From CAWBRT01 sp050015355 (GTDB taxonomy: Bacteria; Acidobacteriota; Terriglobia; Terriglobales; Acidobacteriaceae): 13,790 bases of DNA. Under the pieces are notes generated by a model, which was given only the letters and a program-made list of their open reading frames with translations, was not told the origin of the DNA and made no database searches. Shown here in pieces: positions 1-6,265 of the stretch (positions are counted from its first letter, which is position 1; every line of letters starts with the position of its first letter). The DNA is taken from NCBI GenBank assembly GCA_050015355.1, contig JBEKBO010000124.1, positions 1 through 13,790 of the forward strand, given 5' to 3'. The position numbers and the translations under genes are program-made.

Positions 1-287
1 CAAAGGCAGCACCAGGGCCAAGCCGCACTGTTATGGCAAGCGGGGCTGGACATCGCGGCAACCATTCGCGTTTCCGGCGGAGGGAGAAAAATGTTTCTTG
101 ACATCCCCTTTTATAGAACAGGTGTACGCAGTTCGCCACAACAAAGGCGATGCACGTGGATCGACTTTGACCTTCCAAAAACCCTACAGAATTGGCGGCT
201 GTAAGTTCTTGTTTCCACGGGGTCGATATCGGCGGTTCCCAGCATCACGAAAAACACTTGTTATTGGAGGGGCGTAGGGGGGAAGCG
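1..287. other. Left-edge stretch, no convincing gene
   Basis: Plus frame 1 is open from the window edge to a TAA at 202-204 (67 codons without a start). It could be the tail of a gene beginning outside the window, but the translation shows no motif I recognise and its composition is arginine/glutamine-rich, as chance frames often are. A minus-strand frame from ATG at 245 to TAA at 111 (44 residues) is equally unremarkable. I see no RNA gene, terminator or repeat here. Confidence 0.3.
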
Positions 288-622
288 CTATCCTGCTGTA
301 GTCGTCATCGAGATGCTTGTGGCAAACAGCTTGTCGAACAGAACCCTGTTCCTCTTCTTGGCATCCGACAGCATTTTCTGGTACGAGATCACTTCTATGT
401 AAGCGTTCAAGGCGGGGTTGTGCTTGTAGAAACCTTGTCCGTCCGGCGTTCTAGTCATACCATACTGCTTTTCAAGCTTGAGGATGGCATGAGTTAAATC
501 CGCGATGATGTAAGCATAGGCGGGGGTGTTCGGGGGAGTTCTGGTCTCCGCCGTTCGTTCGCAGGTGCAGCTTTGGTCTTGCTCACGAGCAGCACAATTC
601 GCCTGAGCACAACATTACCCAT
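288..622 (-). pseudogene. Frameshifted small gene, possibly phage-derived
   Basis: Two minus-strand frames together read like one protein. The first runs from ATG at 622 and encodes a basic N-terminus (starts MGNVVLRRIVLLVSK, then KTKAAPANERRR) before stopping at 494. The second is open from about 612 to TAG at 288 and has no ATG, GTG or TTG until late. It encodes a helical, natural-looking sequence (AYAYIIADLTHAILKLEKQYG, later HNPALNAYIEVISYQKML and AKKRNRVLFDKLF). They would join by a single-base shift, most likely at the G runs 522-526 or 532-536. The G-x-G-hydrophobic-x-x-HNPAL pattern followed by a long helix faintly recalls P27-type phage terminase small subunits (about 120-150 residues in the family), but that identification is weak. 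No Shine-Dalgarno is obvious before 622. Alternatives are a sequencing error or an unrelated hypothetical protein. Confidence 0.45.
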
Positions 623-690
623 TTACCATGCAATAGCTTGCACTCACGGCCTTCACTTCTGCTTTCAATGCTCACGCGTGGCAACCACCA

Positions 691-710
691 TAGTAACCAA
701 AAAGTTACCA
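691..710. promoter_or_regulatory. Inverted repeat, candidate activator site
   Basis: GTAAC at 693-697 and GTTAC at 704-708 form an inverted repeat with a six-base A-rich centre. TAGTAACC at 691-698 recurs at 778-785. The palindrome lies about 110-127 bases upstream of the start site predicted from the sigma-54 element at 793-809. That is the distance at which enhancer-binding activators of sigma-54 promoters usually bind. The binding protein is unknown; a PrsR-like regulator is only a guess from PEP-CTERM biology. Confidence 0.35.
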
Positions 711-792
711 TATTCCTGCGAAAGGTGTGCTGGCAGGCATCCCCACTGACGGTGAGGCAAGGTCTCGTTTATCAGATTAGTAACCGCCAGTT

Positions 793-809
793 CTGGCAAC
801 AAAAATGCC
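793..809 (+). promoter_or_regulatory. Candidate sigma-54 (-24/-12) promoter of the PEP-CTERM gene
   Basis: CTGGCA (793-798) and TGC (806-808) place the diagnostic GG at 795-796 and GC at 807-808 exactly ten bases apart. This fits YTGGCAC-N5-TTGC at most key positions; the C after TGGCA and the first T of TTGC are replaced by A. Transcription would start near 820, leaving a short leader that contains the ribosome binding site at 837-841 and the ATG at 851. PEP-CTERM/exosortase gene sets are known to be linked to the PrsK/PrsR sigma-54 system in several phyla, which makes the match more believable. Confidence 0.5.
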
Positions 810-850
810 CTTACATCCGACAGATCTTGCTCCTTTGGGAGAAAAACATT

Positions 851-1468
851 ATGAGCAGACTTCGGCTTTTAGTCGCTGTAGTGGTACTGGGAGTCGGGCT
901 GATAATGCCGTCAACGCTGCTGGCTACCCCCAGCATCTGCGACGCAATTGCGGGCAATCTGGTCTCGAACTGTGGGTTTGAAACCGGGAATTTTACCGAT
1001 TGGACAACCGTTCCCGCAGTCGCTGATAGCCTTTTCGGTGTTACGAGTTCACCATCGTACGCCAACTCTGGTAATTCTGCCGCTTACTTTGGATCAACTG
1101 GCGGCTACAACGACTACATCTACCAGAACTTAGCTACTACTCCCGGCGACACTTATTCCGTTGCGTTCTACGTCTTCGCAGACGATACCACAGGTGAGTT
1201 TGTCGCTAACTGGGGCGGTACCAACATATTCACGCTGACAACTCCCAGCACGGGCTATATAGGGTACAACTTCTCTGAGTTGGCGACCTCTAGTAGCACC
1301 CAGCTTGAGCTTGGCGGCAACACCCCACCTTCCTACTACTACCTAGACGACGTGTCCGTCGTAGATACCGGCACCGTCGCCTCCACTCCCGAACCAAGTA
1401 GTCTGCTTCTGTTAGGCTCTGGATTGCTTGCTCTGGCTGGCGCAGTGCGCCGGAGAATGCTTCGGTAG
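851..1468 (+). CDS. PEP-CTERM sorted surface protein
   Basis: Predicted 205-residue exported protein. The N-terminus is a signal peptide: MSRLR, a hydrophobic stretch to about residue 24, then likely cleavage after LLA. Residues about 35-172 read as a beta-rich jelly-roll module (NLVSNCGFETGNFTDW at the front, YLDDVSVV at the end), typical of carbohydrate-binding-like domains in this group. The C-terminus is a full sorting signal: TPEPSS at 179-184, a hydrophobic helix at 185-199, then RRRMLR. In known systems exosortase (EpsH/XrtA type) recognises the PEP motif and removes the tail, usually in exopolysaccharide-producing bacteria; no exosortase is in this window. C30 and C41 could form a disulfide. 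I start at 851 rather than 638 because the signal peptide begins there and GGGAG lies nine bases upstream. A terminator follows at 1491. It is intact among decayed neighbours and faces the opposite way. The glycan or partner it binds is unknown. Confidence 0.85.
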   Translation: MSRLRLLVAVVVLGVGLIMPSTLLATPSICDAIAGNLVSNCGFETGNFTDWTTVPAVADSLFGVTSSPSYANSGNSAAYFGSTGGYNDYIYQNLATTPGDTYSVAFYVFADDTTGEFVANWGGTNIFTLTTPSTGYIGYNFSELATSSSTQLELGGNTPPSYYYLDDVSVVDTGTVASTPEPSSLLLLGSGLLALAGAVRRRMLR

Positions 1469-1490
1469 CATTTAGAAGCTCGTTACAATT

Positions 1491-1515
1491 AGCCGCCTTA
1501 CGGGGCGGCTTTTTT
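1491..1515 (+). terminator. Rho-independent terminator of the PEP-CTERM gene
   Basis: A perfect 7-bp stem, AGCCGCC (1491-1497) with GGCGGCT (1504-1510), encloses a six-base loop. Six T residues follow (1510-1515). It begins 22 bases after the PEP-CTERM stop codon. On the minus strand there is no T-rich tail, so it should act only rightwards. Confidence 0.85.
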
Positions 1516-1617
1516 ATTGGCTGGATATGAGTTGATGCCGATAGGCTCACCGCAGTTTTGGCAAAAATGCAACTCGCCGTTTTGGCAACTTTTTCCCAGC
1601 CGTTTGCTGGTTGCCAT
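1498..1617 (-). CDS. Possible 39-residue CxxC mini-protein
   Basis: A short minus-strand frame from ATG at 1617 to TAA at 1498, preceded in frame by a stop. It encodes a 39-residue basic protein with a zinc-ribbon half-site: C11, then FCQNCGEPIG containing C19 and C22. Only three cysteines are present, so any metal site would need H17 or a partner chain. GGTGA lies ten bases before the ATG. Its 3' end runs through the hairpin of the PEP-CTERM terminator, which argues against it. The compact CxxCG knuckle argues for it, since such small proteins are common in phage-derived regions. No function can be assigned. Confidence 0.35.
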   Translation of the reverse strand: MATSKRLGKSCQNGELHFCQNCGEPIGINSYPANKKAAP

Positions 1618-1730
1618 GGTTGAGAGTTCACCAGATTACCGCTTGAAATTCCTGCTGATTTCTACTTCCACAGCGAGCCGACCAGAGCTAAACTGCTGGT
1701 CTAGCAGAAACCGTGTGCAAGCCCCGAGGT

Positions 1731-1958
1731 TTAAGGTTGGCTCTCAGCTTGCGTCTCCAACCGCCGCCAAATCTTCCGCAACCGCTGATACTCGTAACTG
1801 ATGAGGCAGGCTGGGTGCGTCGGGTTTTCATCAAGGAGTGCCACAAGCTCACGGGCTCGATCACGTTTTGCAATGAACCGATCAGGGATGATCGCTTGCA
1901 ATTCGAGCAGCCACTCCCGAATCTCATCCTTTTGTTTGTCGCTGTAGTAGATTGCCAT
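1731..1958 (-). CDS. Small helical hypothetical protein
   Basis: 75 residues from ATG at 1958. The sequence has natural composition and amphipathic helices: DKQKDEIREWLLELQAI at about 7-23, RFIAKRDRARELVALLDE at about 27-44, and YEYQRLRKIWRRLETQ at about 55-70. There are no cysteine motifs, signal peptide or membrane segments. The start is supported by plausible coding downstream, although the nearest purine-rich sequence (GAAGG) is very close to the ATG. It lies 28 bases after the stop of the four-cysteine gene on the same strand, so the two may be co-transcribed. The family is not recognised. The setting suggests an accessory or phage-derived gene. Confidence 0.55.
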   Translation of the reverse strand: MAIYYSDKQKDEIREWLLELQAIIPDRFIAKRDRARELVALLDENPTHPACLISYEYQRLRKIWRRLETQAESQP

Positions 1959-1986
1959 CAGCCTTCATCAGCCATTTCCAGAAAGG

Positions 1987-2223
1987 CTATTGTTCCTCTT
2001 CATCGTCCCAAAACTCGCCGTCAGGATCGTTGAGGTCAGGCTGTTTGTCGATGCCTGTTTGCGTCAACGAGAGCCAATTAATGCCTGACCAACGTTCCGC
2101 AGCCTGTTCCAGAGCAGCAGCGTGGTGCTCGCAAAGCCAGCAGCCTCCGACTTTCATCGAGGCTCGCTCGTCACAGAGCGCCAACACCGGGCCTTGTGTT
2201 TCCATTTCACAAAAATGTCGCAT
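1987..2223 (-). CDS. Small four-cysteine (zinc-finger-like) hypothetical protein
   Basis: 78 residues starting MRHFCEMETQGP. C5, C17, C28 and C31 (the last two as CWLC), with H33 and H34 just after, look like a zinc-binding site. An amphipathic helix follows (AAALEQAAERW) and the C-terminus is very acidic (PDGEFWDDEEEQ). I chose ATG at 2223 over the in-frame ATG at 2262 because GAGGA sits six bases before 2223, while 2262 has no clear ribosome binding site and its added residues (MNSDFANHHRGRT) look like leader sequence. Small acidic-tailed zinc proteins of this sort are frequent in phages and islands. I do not recognise the family and no partner is evident. Confidence 0.55.
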   Translation of the reverse strand: MRHFCEMETQGPVLALCDERASMKVGGCWLCEHHAAALEQAAERWSGINWLSLTQTGIDKQPDLNDPDGEFWDDEEEQ

Positions 2224-2263
2224 CGTTCGTCCTCGATGATGATTCGCAAAGTCGGAATTCATT

Positions 2264-2422
2264 TTCGTTAGAGTTTGAAAAATTCAGCCATGAAGGCGGC
2301 TCTTCGATCCATTCAATCGCTGACGCCTACGGAGTCGCATGTCGCATGCCTTCACCGAGACCGTAATCGTGCTCGTGAACTTGTGGGGCGGCTGGATCAA
2401 TCCAGACTGGTTCTGACGAGCA
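2264..2422 (-). other. Decayed coding stretch after the broken gene
   Basis: After the TGA at 2423-2425 the same minus frame stays open for 31 codons to a TAG at 2327, with protein-like content (SEPVWIDPAAPQ, then HEHDYGLGEG). It continues past that stop with another plausible stretch (AIEWIEEPPSWLNF) to a TGA at 2207. No start codon precedes either segment. I read this as the degraded tail of the gene to its right or of a lost neighbour. Short tandem copies of GTCGCAT occur near 2335-2347. Confidence 0.3.
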
Positions 2423-3015
2423 TCATTGCATGAGATTCTGCGATCGTACCTTTACCCGCGCTTCGTCGGGCGTGATTCCGAGACTAATCATGCCCGGCCA
2501 TTCAGCGAAAACCGTCCAGATCAACAGGTACATCATCCCTGGGGCGTCGTCGTGAGTGATCGTGTCACGAGCCTGTTCAATGCGCTCGCTCTTATCCCCA
2601 TGCAAGGCACTGATAGTCACTGCGGCTGATCTTGCGGGGTGCGCTACCTCAGAGAGTCCGCCGTAAGCAGCGCCATATCTGGAAGTCGTGATTCCGTGCG
2701 ATTTTTCGAAATCCTTAACTATTCCGATGGTCGGCTCTCCGTGCCTGTTCTTCTCCAAATGCCAGCGTGCAGCGTGAGTGCTTGAGGCCGCTATACGAAT
2801 TCGTATCCCAGCATCCACGCTTCCCAGTACGCCCTTCGGATCACGTCACTAGCGTCCATCAGGCCAGCGTGGAGTAGAAAAAGCGCTGAGCGAAAAAGTG
2901 AAGTTGCCCTGAGAAGAGCGTAAATAGCTGCGCTGAGCTGGGTTTTGGCGTGCAGGTGTTGGCAATCTCTGAGACCAATACGGGAAAGTGCAGACTCGAA
3001 CGCACCCCGACGCAA
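2423..3015 (-). pseudogene. Frameshifted DUF5677/HEPN-like gene
   Basis: Two adjoining minus-strand frames make one continuous helical protein. The upstream part (3015-2791) contains LLRATSLFRSALFLLHAGL and DVIRRAYWEAWMLGYEF, then stops at TAG 2791. The downstream part, open from 2818, carries on with RIAASSTHAARWHLEKN, then YGGLSEVAHPARSAA and a last hydrophobic helix (MMYLLIWTVFAEWPGMI). A single missing base near 2796-2805 would restore the frame as GYEF-R-IAASS. The pattern of paired helices, a conserved R-x-x-(Y/L)WEAW and a later LSExAHP resembles DUF5677-type HEPN-like proteins, some of which belong to defence or stress modules; this is family resemblance only. The 5' end is also unclear: TTG at 3015 directly follows an in-frame stop and is close to the tRNA, so the N-terminus may be lost. 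Its ATG at 2818 is probably incidental. Confidence 0.55.
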
Positions 3016-3046
3016 CTAGGACGCAACTGGCCGAAATCGGCCGAAA
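3010..3046. repeat. Short direct repeats beside the tRNA 3' end
   Basis: ACGCAACT occurs at 3010-3017 and 3021-3028, with an 11-base period. GGCCGAAA occurs at 3029-3036 and 3039-3046, with a 10-base period; its first copy is half of the palindrome GGCCGA-AA-TCGGCC (3029-3042). They lie 30-66 bases beyond the tRNA 3' end, on the side where an integrated element would lie. Helically phased short repeats can be recombinase arm sites, but nothing here proves that. Confidence 0.35.
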
Positions 3047-3075
3047 CGAAAAAGCTTGTAAGTTATAGAAAGTAC

Positions 3076-3152
3076 TGGTGGCGGCGGTTGGACTCGAACC
3101 AACGACCTACGGATTATGAGACCGTCGCTCTAACCAACTGAGCTACGCCGCC
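3076..3152 (-). tRNA. tRNA-Met (CAU), elongator type, CCA encoded
   Basis: Reading leftwards from 3152: acceptor GGCGGCG, D-stem GCTC/GAGC, anticodon loop CTCATAA with anticodon CAT, five-base variable loop, T-arm GTTGG-TTCGAGT-CCAAC, acceptor CGCCGCC, discriminator A, and an encoded CCA at 3078-3076. The acceptor stem is fully paired, including the first base pair. That excludes initiator tRNA, which has a mismatch there. The anticodon-stem pair next to the loop is T-T, a slight irregularity. The CTCATAA loop matches elongator tRNA-Met; a lysidine-modified tRNA-Ile2 also has a CAT gene anticodon and cannot be fully excluded. Confidence 0.93.
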
Positions 3153-3216
3153 ATCTTCAGGTATGCAACAGGCAGAAAAATGCGGAATGTCGAACGAGGG
3201 AGTCTCGACGATCTTG

Positions 3217-3245
3217 ATTTTACGGACTGACTTTGCGAGTGTCAA
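3217..3245 (-). promoter_or_regulatory. Strong sigma-70-type promoter for the tRNA
   Basis: On the minus strand a perfect TTGACA (3245-3240) is followed after 17 bases by TAAAAT (3222-3217), five of six to consensus. Transcription would start near 3210, about 57 bases before the mature tRNA 5' end at 3152. That leader would be removed by tRNA processing. Confidence 0.75.
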
Positions 3246-3412
3246 ACATTGCACATGCCCGAGGGGGATCGGTGCCGGCAGGTCGAAAGCGGTGAAATGG
3301 AAGCAAGGCTAGGCAATCAGCTACTCTCGTCCAACTAATTCTGCCGGGCAGCGTCTAATCAGTTAGCAGAATAATGTAGCCGGAGAGCTGCTCGCGCCAT
3401 CCGACACAAAGG

Positions 3413-3418
3413 TATAAT
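3413..3418 (+). promoter_or_regulatory. -10 element upstream of the CtpA-like gene
   Basis: A perfect TATAAT lies 47 bases before the chosen start codon at 3466. No good -35 hexamer is found 16-18 bases upstream (GCTCGC at 17), so this is either an activator-dependent promoter or a chance match. Confidence 0.4.
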
Positions 3419-3465
3419 CAAAACAACACGCCAGCCGTGACCGGGTGGCCGGAAGTTACTCACAC

Positions 3466-4680
3466 ATGTCCAAGAGTTCCAAGTGGTTCCTGATCAGCGT
3501 CTCCTCGCTCCTGGTGTTGTTTGTCATGCTGGGCAGTCTGGGAGTTAAGGCCTCCAACAAGAATGACGGAGCCTACCGTCAGCTCAACGTCTACACCGAA
3601 GTTTTGCAGCGCATTCGCACCGACTACGTTGAGGAGCCCAACATTCAGAACGTCACCGACGGCGCTCTGCACGGCCTGCTTGAGTCGCTCGATGCCGATT
3701 CGAGTTACCTCAGTCCCGCCGAGTACAAGCAGTACAAGCACTTGGGCGAGCAGAAGGCCGGTATCGGCGCCGCCATCTCCAAGCGATTCGGCTATGCTGC
3801 CGTCATCGCCGTTATTCCGGGTGGGCCGGCGGAAAAAGCCGGCATGACCAATGGCGACATCGTCGAATCGATAGAGGGCAAGAGTACGCGCGAGATGTCG
3901 CTGGCTGAGGTCCACGGTGTTCTCGGCGGCGAGCCGGGTTCCACCATAACGGTATCGGTTGTGCGGCCGCGCCGCGCCCTGCCGCAGAAAGTCATTATCA
4001 CGCGCGAGGTCGTGAAGGATCCGGCTGCGGCAGCCAGGATGCTTGAAAGCGGCATCGGTTACATCGAGGTGGACAGCTTCCCCAAGGGACGTGCCCAGGA
4101 GGTCGCCGGCAAAATCAAGGAACTGCAGCGCCAGGGCGCCAAGAAGCTACTCCTCGATTTGCGCAACTCCGGCGACGGTGACGAGGCGGAGGGTATCGCT
4201 GTCGCGAATCTGTTCCTTAATCACGGGCTGATTGCCTATGTGCAGGGGCAGCGCTTCGTCCGGCAGGATTACAATGCCGATCCGGCTAAGGCGGTCACCG
4301 ATCTGCCTCTGGTCGTGCTGGTGAACCGCAGCACCGCCGGTCCGGCCGAGGTTGTAGCCTCAGCCATTCTCGGCAACGCCCGCGGCGACGTGCTCGGGGA
4401 TAAGACCTTCGGCTCCGGCTCGATTCAGCAGGTTCTGGAAATGAAGGACGGTTCGGCGCTGTTGTTGTCCGTGGCCAAGTACTTCGCGCCGAGCGGCAAG
4501 GCGATCCAGGATGTCGCCGTCACGCCCAACATTCTGGTTGCGGACGCGACCGACGAATTCGTCTCGCCCGACGATGAGCAACAGGACCAGCCGGTTGAAA
4601 CTCCCAAGAAACCACATCAAGACGAGCAGTTGCGGCGCGCCATCGAGGTGCTGAAAAACCTGGACCAGAAAGCCGCATAG
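3466..4680 (+). CDS. S41/CtpA-like PDZ protein, probably not a protease
   Basis: 404 residues. It has an N-terminal signal anchor (about 7-28), an alpha-helical N-domain, and a PDZ domain at about 97-168 (AGIGAAISKRF, VIPGGPAEKAGMTNGDIVES). The peptidase S41 core follows (DLRNSGDGDEAEGIAVANLF at 231-250; VNRSTAGPAE at 286-295; GDKTFGSGSIQQ at 311-322). In C-terminal processing proteases the catalytic Ser sits three residues before the Glu of SASASE, and the catalytic Lys is in TFGKG 25 residues later. Here those places are G292 and S317, with the spacing of 25 preserved, so the Ser-Lys dyad appears lost. The protein probably still binds peptide ends in the periplasm, perhaps as a scaffold or a regulator of a true protease. 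I start at 3466 because the signal anchor begins there and GGAAG lies ten bases upstream; GTG at 3445 is the alternative. A terminator follows. It is a single-gene unit. Confidence 0.85.
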   Translation: MSKSSKWFLISVSSLLVLFVMLGSLGVKASNKNDGAYRQLNVYTEVLQRIRTDYVEEPNIQNVTDGALHGLLESLDADSSYLSPAEYKQYKHLGEQKAGIGAAISKRFGYAAVIAVIPGGPAEKAGMTNGDIVESIEGKSTREMSLAEVHGVLGGEPGSTITVSVVRPRRALPQKVIITREVVKDPAAAARMLESGIGYIEVDSFPKGRAQEVAGKIKELQRQGAKKLLLDLRNSGDGDEAEGIAVANLFLNHGLIAYVQGQRFVRQDYNADPAKAVTDLPLVVLVNRSTAGPAEVVASAILGNARGDVLGDKTFGSGSIQQVLEMKDGSALLLSVAKYFAPSGKAIQDVAVTPNILVADATDEFVSPDDEQQDQPVETPKKPHQDEQLRRAIEVLKNLDQKAA

Positions 4681-4713
4681 ACGAGTTCTTGCCAACCGTT
4701 ACACCGCTACATT

Positions 4714-4745
4714 AAACCGCGGGCCGCAAGGTCCGCGGTTTTCGT
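4714..4745 (+). terminator. Terminator after the CtpA-like gene
   Basis: A nine-base perfect stem, AAACCGCGG (4714-4722) with CCGCGGTTT (4733-4741), is followed by a T-rich run to about 4745. It sits 34 bases after the stop codon and between convergent genes. The minus strand has a short TTTAAT after the stem, so it may also work weakly for the gene at 4869-5882. Confidence 0.85.
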
Positions 4746-4868
4746 TTGCGTGGGGCGAGCGTCTTAATCTCTCGCCACCAGTTCCAGTCTTGGGGATAGA
4801 TGGTGAGAAGGCCTGTTATCGACAGCTACCTGCCAAACGTTAGTTCTCCATGGCCAGCGAAGCCGTGT

Positions 4869-5882
4869 TCAGCCCTTCGCCTTCGCTTCCCAGGCGGCCA
4901 TCTGCTCGCGCGCGTCTTTGGCGTCCGGGGCATCGGGAGCCAGTTCGAGATAGTGCCGCATGCACCTGGCGGCGCCCGCGTAGTTGTTCTGCGCGGCATG
5001 AAAGGTCGCCAGACTGAACCAGCCGTCCGGCCACATGGGCTGAATCTCCAGCGCAGTCTCATAGTGCTCGATGGCGGAATCAAGATCCTGGGCATCAAGC
5101 GCCTTATCGGCCAGAACCTTATGCTGCTCGACTTCGGGACTCAGCGGCGGCTTGGCGGGATTCTCTCGCCACGCCTTGGCGGCAGCGCTGAAGGTTGCGG
5201 AATCTTCTTGGTGATAAGCGGCATAGACGAGCCGGTTAAAGGCATCGGCAAAACTGCGCGCTACCGATTCATCCAGCCAGGAAAGCACCGTTGGCCCTCC
5301 AAAGGCGGCGCCCTCAGGGGTGGGCAGAAAACCGACAACGTAGAGTCCTCTCGGCGAATAACTGGAGTGCGTCGCTGCAGCAGTCTTGTCTTTCTCCAGA
5401 CGATACACCTGGAGATAGTCTGCTTTGTTGAAAGTGATTGAGACCTTGCCGGCATCGTACTGTGGCGTCTTCATGGAACTCATTACAAACCCGGTCCATT
5501 GATAGTTATGAGGCGAGGCAAAACTAAAGTCGGCGGAGCGAACCCGGACATCCGTCGCCGGTGAAAGCGTGTGGGCCACACACGCCTTGAGCCCAAGAGC
5601 TCCCCCACATGCACTTACCGTGCCCACATACCTTCTGGCAATCGCATCTCTCAGCACAGCGCGGGCCTGAGGGACCGAAAGCGCCATGGCATTTCCGGGC
5701 GGAGGATCGCCTTTCTTGATGGAAAGAGCAGGTGCTCCGCTGGCAGGTTCGGAGTCAGCCTGGCTTGGTGGCGTTGCAGCCTTGCGGGCCTTTTTGGTAC
5801 CCCCCTCTTGGGCGTGCAATGCACAGTGGGCCGCGATCAATAGCACAACAACCAGCGCAGACCACAGATTCTTGCTGCTCAT
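4869..5882 (-). CDS. Secreted TPR-repeat protein of unknown function
   Basis: 337 residues. It begins with a signal peptide (MSSKNLWSALVVVLLIAAHC, cleavage likely after LHAQ at about 25), followed by a low-complexity linker rich in K, P, S and A (to about 65). The middle region (about 70-235) has no family I recognise; it contains C92 and C101, which could pair in the periplasm. The C-terminus has two tetratricopeptide repeats, about 250-283 (ALDAQDLDSAIEHYETALEI) and 284-317 (GWFSLATFHAAQNNYAGA), then a short capping helix. TPRs bind other proteins, so an envelope assembly or scaffold role is likely. The start is firm: AGGAGG at 5893-5888 lies five bases before the ATG. It converges on the CtpA-like gene and is not in an operon. 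Confidence 0.8.
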   Translation of the reverse strand: MSSKNLWSALVVVLLIAAHCALHAQEGGTKKARKAATPPSQADSEPASGAPALSIKKGDPPPGNAMALSVPQARAVLRDAIARRYVGTVSACGGALGLKACVAHTLSPATDVRVRSADFSFASPHNYQWTGFVMSSMKTPQYDAGKVSITFNKADYLQVYRLEKDKTAAATHSSYSPRGLYVVGFLPTPEGAAFGGPTVLSWLDESVARSFADAFNRLVYAAYHQEDSATFSAAAKAWRENPAKPPLSPEVEQHKVLADKALDAQDLDSAIEHYETALEIQPMWPDGWFSLATFHAAQNNYAGAARCMRHYLELAPDAPDAKDAREQMAAWEAKAKG

Positions 5883-6004
5883 TTCATCCTCCTAATATCG
5901 GTGCTGCCTCTCAGCTTCGAAATTGATGAGCTGAAAAGGAAGCTGCCCTGCCGCGATGGAAGAACATATGAGGGGCCTACAGCCACTAGAGTGATTCTTT
6001 GCCG

Positions 6005-6033
6005 ATTCTGTGCACCTGGATGGCTGCTGTCAA
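6005..6033 (-). promoter_or_regulatory. Promoter for the TPR protein gene
   Basis: On the minus strand a perfect TTGACA (6033-6028) and CAGAAT (6010-6005) are separated by 17 bases. Transcription would begin near 5998, giving a leader of about 115 bases. That leader contains a small inverted repeat (TCAGCT at 5911-5916 with AGCTGA at 5929-5934) whose role is unknown. Confidence 0.6.
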
Positions 6034-6155
6034 GCCGAAAAGTCTCGCAACGGCTGTCTTACAAGCCGCATACCTTTTGAAGCGGTCTGGCTGGCTGATT
6101 TCGTTCGTTTAGAACCAGCCACTTAGGGCAGGAACTGCTCAAGACCTTGTAATGC

Positions 6156-6190
6156 CGGGTGCCCCGTTCTAGCGCAGCTAGGGCGGGGTA
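6156..6190 (+). repeat. Intergenic palindrome, copy 1
   Basis: Begins CGGGTG, then CCCCG-TT-CTAGC, a GCA loop, and GCTAG-GG-CGGGG: a five-pair stem, a two-base internal bulge on each side, then a second five-pair stem. It has the same layout as copy 2 at 6266-6300 but faces the other way. No T-rich tail follows, so it is not a plain terminator. Confidence 0.7.
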
Positions 6191-6265
6191 GTTGAAGCTC
6201 TCTCGTAGTATCTATTCGCAAGACTCTCCTGAGTTCGCGCGCTTTGCTGTGATGACGAAACGAAA

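Noticed and set aside
192..497. Plus-strand frame of 101 codons
   Set aside because: It overlaps the more protein-like minus-strand broken gene, lacks a ribosome binding site and shows no domain.
1553..1592. Second TTTGGCA...TGC motif resembling sigma-54
   Set aside because: GG and GC are only seven bases apart instead of ten, and no gene starts downstream on the plus strand.
2950..3141. Plus-strand frame ending with LDSNQRPTDYE
   Set aside because: This wording is the well-known false translation of the antisense of a tRNA gene; its last third lies over tRNA-Met.
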